Position numbers and translations under genes: made by a program. The notes below the pieces were generated by a model. The model was not told where the DNA came from, did not search any database, and saw only the letters and a program-made list of their open reading frames with translations. Below, in pieces: positions 61,941 to 64,000 of a stretch of 64,000 nt of DNA (position 1 is the stretch's first letter; each line of letters starts with the position of its first letter). The DNA comes from JBMOUD01 sp049319665 (GTDB lineage Bacteria; Pseudomonadota; Gammaproteobacteria; Enterobacterales; Enterobacteriaceae). The stretch covers positions 186,001 to 250,000 of the forward strand of contig NZ_JBMOUD010000003.1 in NCBI RefSeq assembly GCF_049319665.1. Direction: 5' to 3'.

Positions 61941-62259
61941 AACAACTCCTTAGTAGGTATAGATGCAAGTAGAAATCTTTGTAAAAAACTAAGCCAATAA
62001 CTGTAACTGATTCCGAATCATAATCTTCAACGGTGGATAAACACCTCAAACGAGAAGATAAATACAAGTTAAACCAAGTATAAACACCCATTACTGGCAA
62101 TGACATCAGTGGAAATAACATTATTTGTGAAACTGATCGCAGTACTCTTGTAAAGGTATCATTAAGGTATTACAAAGGTATTGAGCAACATTCGACCTGC
62201 AAGAGACGCCACCTTGACACCGGGGGAGTCAATTATCCATTCAGCAAGGATATATAATA
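61941..62259. other. Divergent region phoP/nucleoside transporter
   Basis: About 320 bp holding the phoP promoter (PhoP box) on the left side and the promoter of the transporter on the right. The part from 62130 to 62220 is AT-rich and shows no gene. In E. coli purB lies at this side of phoP; it is absent here. Confidence 0.45.
62070..62086 (-). promoter_or_regulatory. PhoP box upstream of phoP
   Basis: On the minus strand TGTTTA-TACTT-GGTTTA is a perfect (T/G)GTTTA-N5-(T/G)GTTTA direct repeat, followed nine bases later by a plausible -10 (TATCTT). It lies 130 bp before the phoP start and fits the autoregulated promoter of enteric phoPQ. A further half-site (TGTTTA) occurs at 62037-62042. 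Confidence 0.88.
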
Positions 62260-63507
62260 ATGAAACGTACCAATCTGAAGCTGTCCATCATGATGTTTAT
62301 TGAATGGTTTATCTGGGGGGCATGGTTTGTGCCACTCTGGCAATACCTCAATAAACTCGGGTTTAGTCCATCGCAAGTTGCCTGGTCTTATAGCAGCACG
62401 GCTATTGCTGCTATTTTATCTCCTGTCGTGGTAGGGGTCATCGCAGACCGTTATTTCTCCGCCCAGAAAGTTCTCGCCTGGCTGCTGTTAGCTGGTGGTG
62501 TCTTGATGGGATTTATCGCACTACAAACACAGTTCTCACATTTCTTCCCACTGCTGGTTGTCTACGCCATTACCTATATGCCAACCGTGGCGCTAACTAA
62601 CAGTATTGCGTTTGCCAATATTGCGGATACTGAGAAGGACTTCCCGCGTATTCGTGTATTAGGCACCATCGGTTGGATCGTCTCTGGATTAGTCATTGGC
62701 TTTGCATTACCGCCGCTGTTAGGGATGAATAATATCTCTGATACCAATCTGCCGCTGTGGATCACCGGTATTGCCTCCATAGCGCTTGGGCTTTATAGCT
62801 TTTGGCTGCCGAACACACCGCCGAAAGGCACGGGTCCTATCAATATCAAAGCGTTGTTTGGTTTGAATGCCTTGAGCATGTTAAAAGACCGCTCATTTGC
62901 CATCTTCGCCTTGTGTTCTTTCTTGTTCTGCATGCCATTAGCGTTCTATTACCAATTTGCTAACGGCTTCCTCACTCAGGTCGGTTTGCCTAACGCTACT
63001 GGTTGGATGACCTTGGGGCAGGTTTCCGAGATCTTTGCCTTATTGTCCTTACCGTTTCTATTAAAACGTTTTGGCATCAAAAAAGTCTTGATGCTGGGCT
63101 TCATTACCGCCGCGCTGCGTTACGTGTTCTTTATCTACGGCGGAACGGAAGATGTTTGGGGCTACAGCCTGCTGTTCCTCGGGATTTTGCTACACGGTGT
63201 GAGCTATGACTTTTACTTTGTTACTGGCTATATCTACGTGGATAAAAAAGCACCACCGCATATGCGTACTGCGGCACAGGGGCTGATCACGCTTGTTTGT
63301 CAGGGACTAGGCAGCTTTATCGGTAACTGGCTCGGTGGCCGCGCGCTGACGACCTTCGCGTTATCCAAACCACAGAACGGCATGACATTTGATTGGTTTG
63401 CCGTATGGGGCGTGGGGACGGCGATGGTTGTCGTCGTTATGCTGCTGTTCTTGCTGTTTTTCCGCGAAAAGAACAAGGCTATCGCTGCCGCCGAATATTC
63501 TCACTGA
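62260..63507 (+). CDS. Nucleoside:H+ symporter family protein (YegT-like)
   Basis: The 415-residue, 12-helix protein of the NupG/XapB/YegT family of MFS nucleoside transporters begins 'MKRTNLKLSIMMFIEWFIWGAWFVPLWQYL', the family N-terminus, with 'VGVIADRYFSAQKVLAWLLL' as loop 2-3 motif. AAGGA precedes the ATG. The pairing with a downstream yegU-type gene 63 bp away parallels E. coli yegT-yegU, so YegT is the likelier orthologue than NupG. It probably imports a nucleoside, which the next enzyme's family could act on after modification; that is inference. Confidence 0.88.
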   Translation: MKRTNLKLSIMMFIEWFIWGAWFVPLWQYLNKLGFSPSQVAWSYSSTAIAAILSPVVVGVIADRYFSAQKVLAWLLLAGGVLMGFIALQTQFSHFFPLLVVYAITYMPTVALTNSIAFANIADTEKDFPRIRVLGTIGWIVSGLVIGFALPPLLGMNNISDTNLPLWITGIASIALGLYSFWLPNTPPKGTGPINIKALFGLNALSMLKDRSFAIFALCSFLFCMPLAFYYQFANGFLTQVGLPNATGWMTLGQVSEIFALLSLPFLLKRFGIKKVLMLGFITAALRYVFFIYGGTEDVWGYSLLFLGILLHGVSYDFYFVTGYIYVDKKAPPHMRTAAQGLITLVCQGLGSFIGNWLGGRALTTFALSKPQNGMTFDWFAVWGVGTAMVVVVMLLFLLFFREKNKAIAAAEYSH

Positions 63508-63570
63508 ACATAATTATGCTGGGTTTGGTGGGCATGAAGCCCACCTCTAGATTTCTATTGGAGTTTAAAG

Positions 63571-64000
63571 ATGCAATCGCAAACACAAAAAAACCGTATG
63601 TTAGGCGCCTTGTATGGGCAAATGTTGGGTGACGCGCTAGGTATGCCGTCGGAATTGTGGCCACGCGAAAGAGTGAAAAAACATTTTGGCTGGATTGACC
63701 GTTTCCTCGATGGCCCGGCTGAAAACAATGCGGCCTGTTATTTTACCGCGGCACAGTTTACTGACGATACCTCAATGGCGTTGGCCTTGGCTGATGCGCT
63801 GGTGGAGGCCAATGGGGCAGTGGTACCAGAACTGATTGCCCGGAATGTTATCCGCTGGGTCGATAGCTTTGATGCTTTCAACAAAAATATTTTAGGACCG
63901 AGTTCCAAACTGGCGCTCGCTGAACAGAAAAAAGGCGTGGCTATCGACACGCTAGAAAATAATGGTGTAACCAACGGCGCAGCAATGCGCGTTTCGCCGT
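63571..64000 (+). CDS. yegU: ADP-ribosylglycohydrolase family protein, YegU-like (3' end outside window)
   Basis: 143 residues are visible from ATG 63571 (GGAG site); the frame is open at the window end. The start 'RMLGALYGQMLGDALGMPSELWPRERVKKHFGWIDRFL' and the metal-binding 'FTDDTSMALALADAL' are those of the DraG/ADP-ribosylglycohydrolase family and match E. coli YegU throughout ('FDAFNKNILGPSSKLAL', 'LENNGVTNGAAMRVSP'). The substrate is not known. With the preceding transporter it suggests a nucleoside or ADP-ribose-like catabolic unit, perhaps followed by a yegV-type sugar kinase beyond the window. Confidence 0.88.
   Translation, partial: MQSQTQKNRMLGALYGQMLGDALGMPSELWPRERVKKHFGWIDRFLDGPAENNAACYFTAAQFTDDTSMALALADALVEANGAVVPELIARNVIRWVDSFDAFNKNILGPSSKLALAEQKKGVAIDTLENNGVTNGAAMRVSP

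Noticed and set aside
1..64000. tRNA or rRNA genes, CRISPR arrays and toxin-antitoxin or defence modules
   Set aside because: Looked for in all gaps longer than about 150 bp. No cloverleaf with T-loop consensus, no repeat-spacer array and no recognised defence genes were seen.

Overview
The window is chromosomal DNA from a member of the Enterobacterales. Nearly every gene has a recognisable Escherichia coli K-12 counterpart, often in the same local order (opgC/opgGH, yceK, mdtG, lpxL, trhO, yceJI, solA-bssS-dinI-pyrC, rne/rluC, yceF/yceD-rpmF-plsX-fabHDG-acpP-fabF-pabC-mltG-tmk-holB-tatD family-ptsG-hinT-ycfL-lpoB-thiK-nagZ-ndh-ycfJ-mfd-lolCDE-cobB-pepT-roxA-phoQP). Moderate GC content, an ERIC-type repeat, a leuA2/araC pair between rluC and yceF, and a yegT-yegU pair next to phoP all differ from E. 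coli. They suggest Yersinia or a close Yersiniaceae/Hafniaceae relative. The genus is an inference, not a certainty.

Layout. Positions 1-500 are the edge of a prophage or prophage remnant (tail fibre assembly gene cut by the window start). Positions 580-4320 are an accessory stretch of small genes: a zinc-ribbon protein, deoR, ylaC, a miniature inverted-repeat element, an unrecognised 88-residue protein, yccJ, a small acidic ORF and a DUF2502 periplasmic protein. Positions 4540-10155 hold osmoregulated periplasmic glucan synthesis and modification (opgC divergent from opgGH). Positions 10280-21480 hold single genes for envelope, stress, tRNA modification and pyrimidine functions, with a LuxR/RcsA-type regulator in an AT-rich pocket. 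Positions 21590-26615 are the divergent rne and rluC genes around the long rne leader.

Positions 26850-29290 hold a type-2 2-isopropylmalate synthase and a convergent AraC regulator. Positions 30250-36470 are the ribosomal protein L32 / fatty-acid synthesis cluster. Positions 36640-46450 run through folate, murein, dTMP, DNA polymerase III delta', glucose PTS and peptidoglycan-recycling genes. Positions 46800-63500 carry ndh, mfd, the Lol lipoprotein-sorting operon, cobB, pepT, roxA, phoPQ and a nucleoside transporter. The window ends inside a yegU-type ADP-ribosylglycohydrolase gene.

Regulatory sites readable in the sequence: a LexA box at dinI, an FNR box at ndh, a PhoP box at phoP, Mlc- and CRP-like sites plus an SgrS-type pairing region at ptsG, and a consensus promoter that would make the yceD mRNA almost leaderless. 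I did not find a convincing undescribed system. The most interesting unexplained items are two miniature elements sharing terminal repeats, a small ORF with an apparent frameshift, a structured GC-rich element before pepT, and the promoter geometry of yceD.
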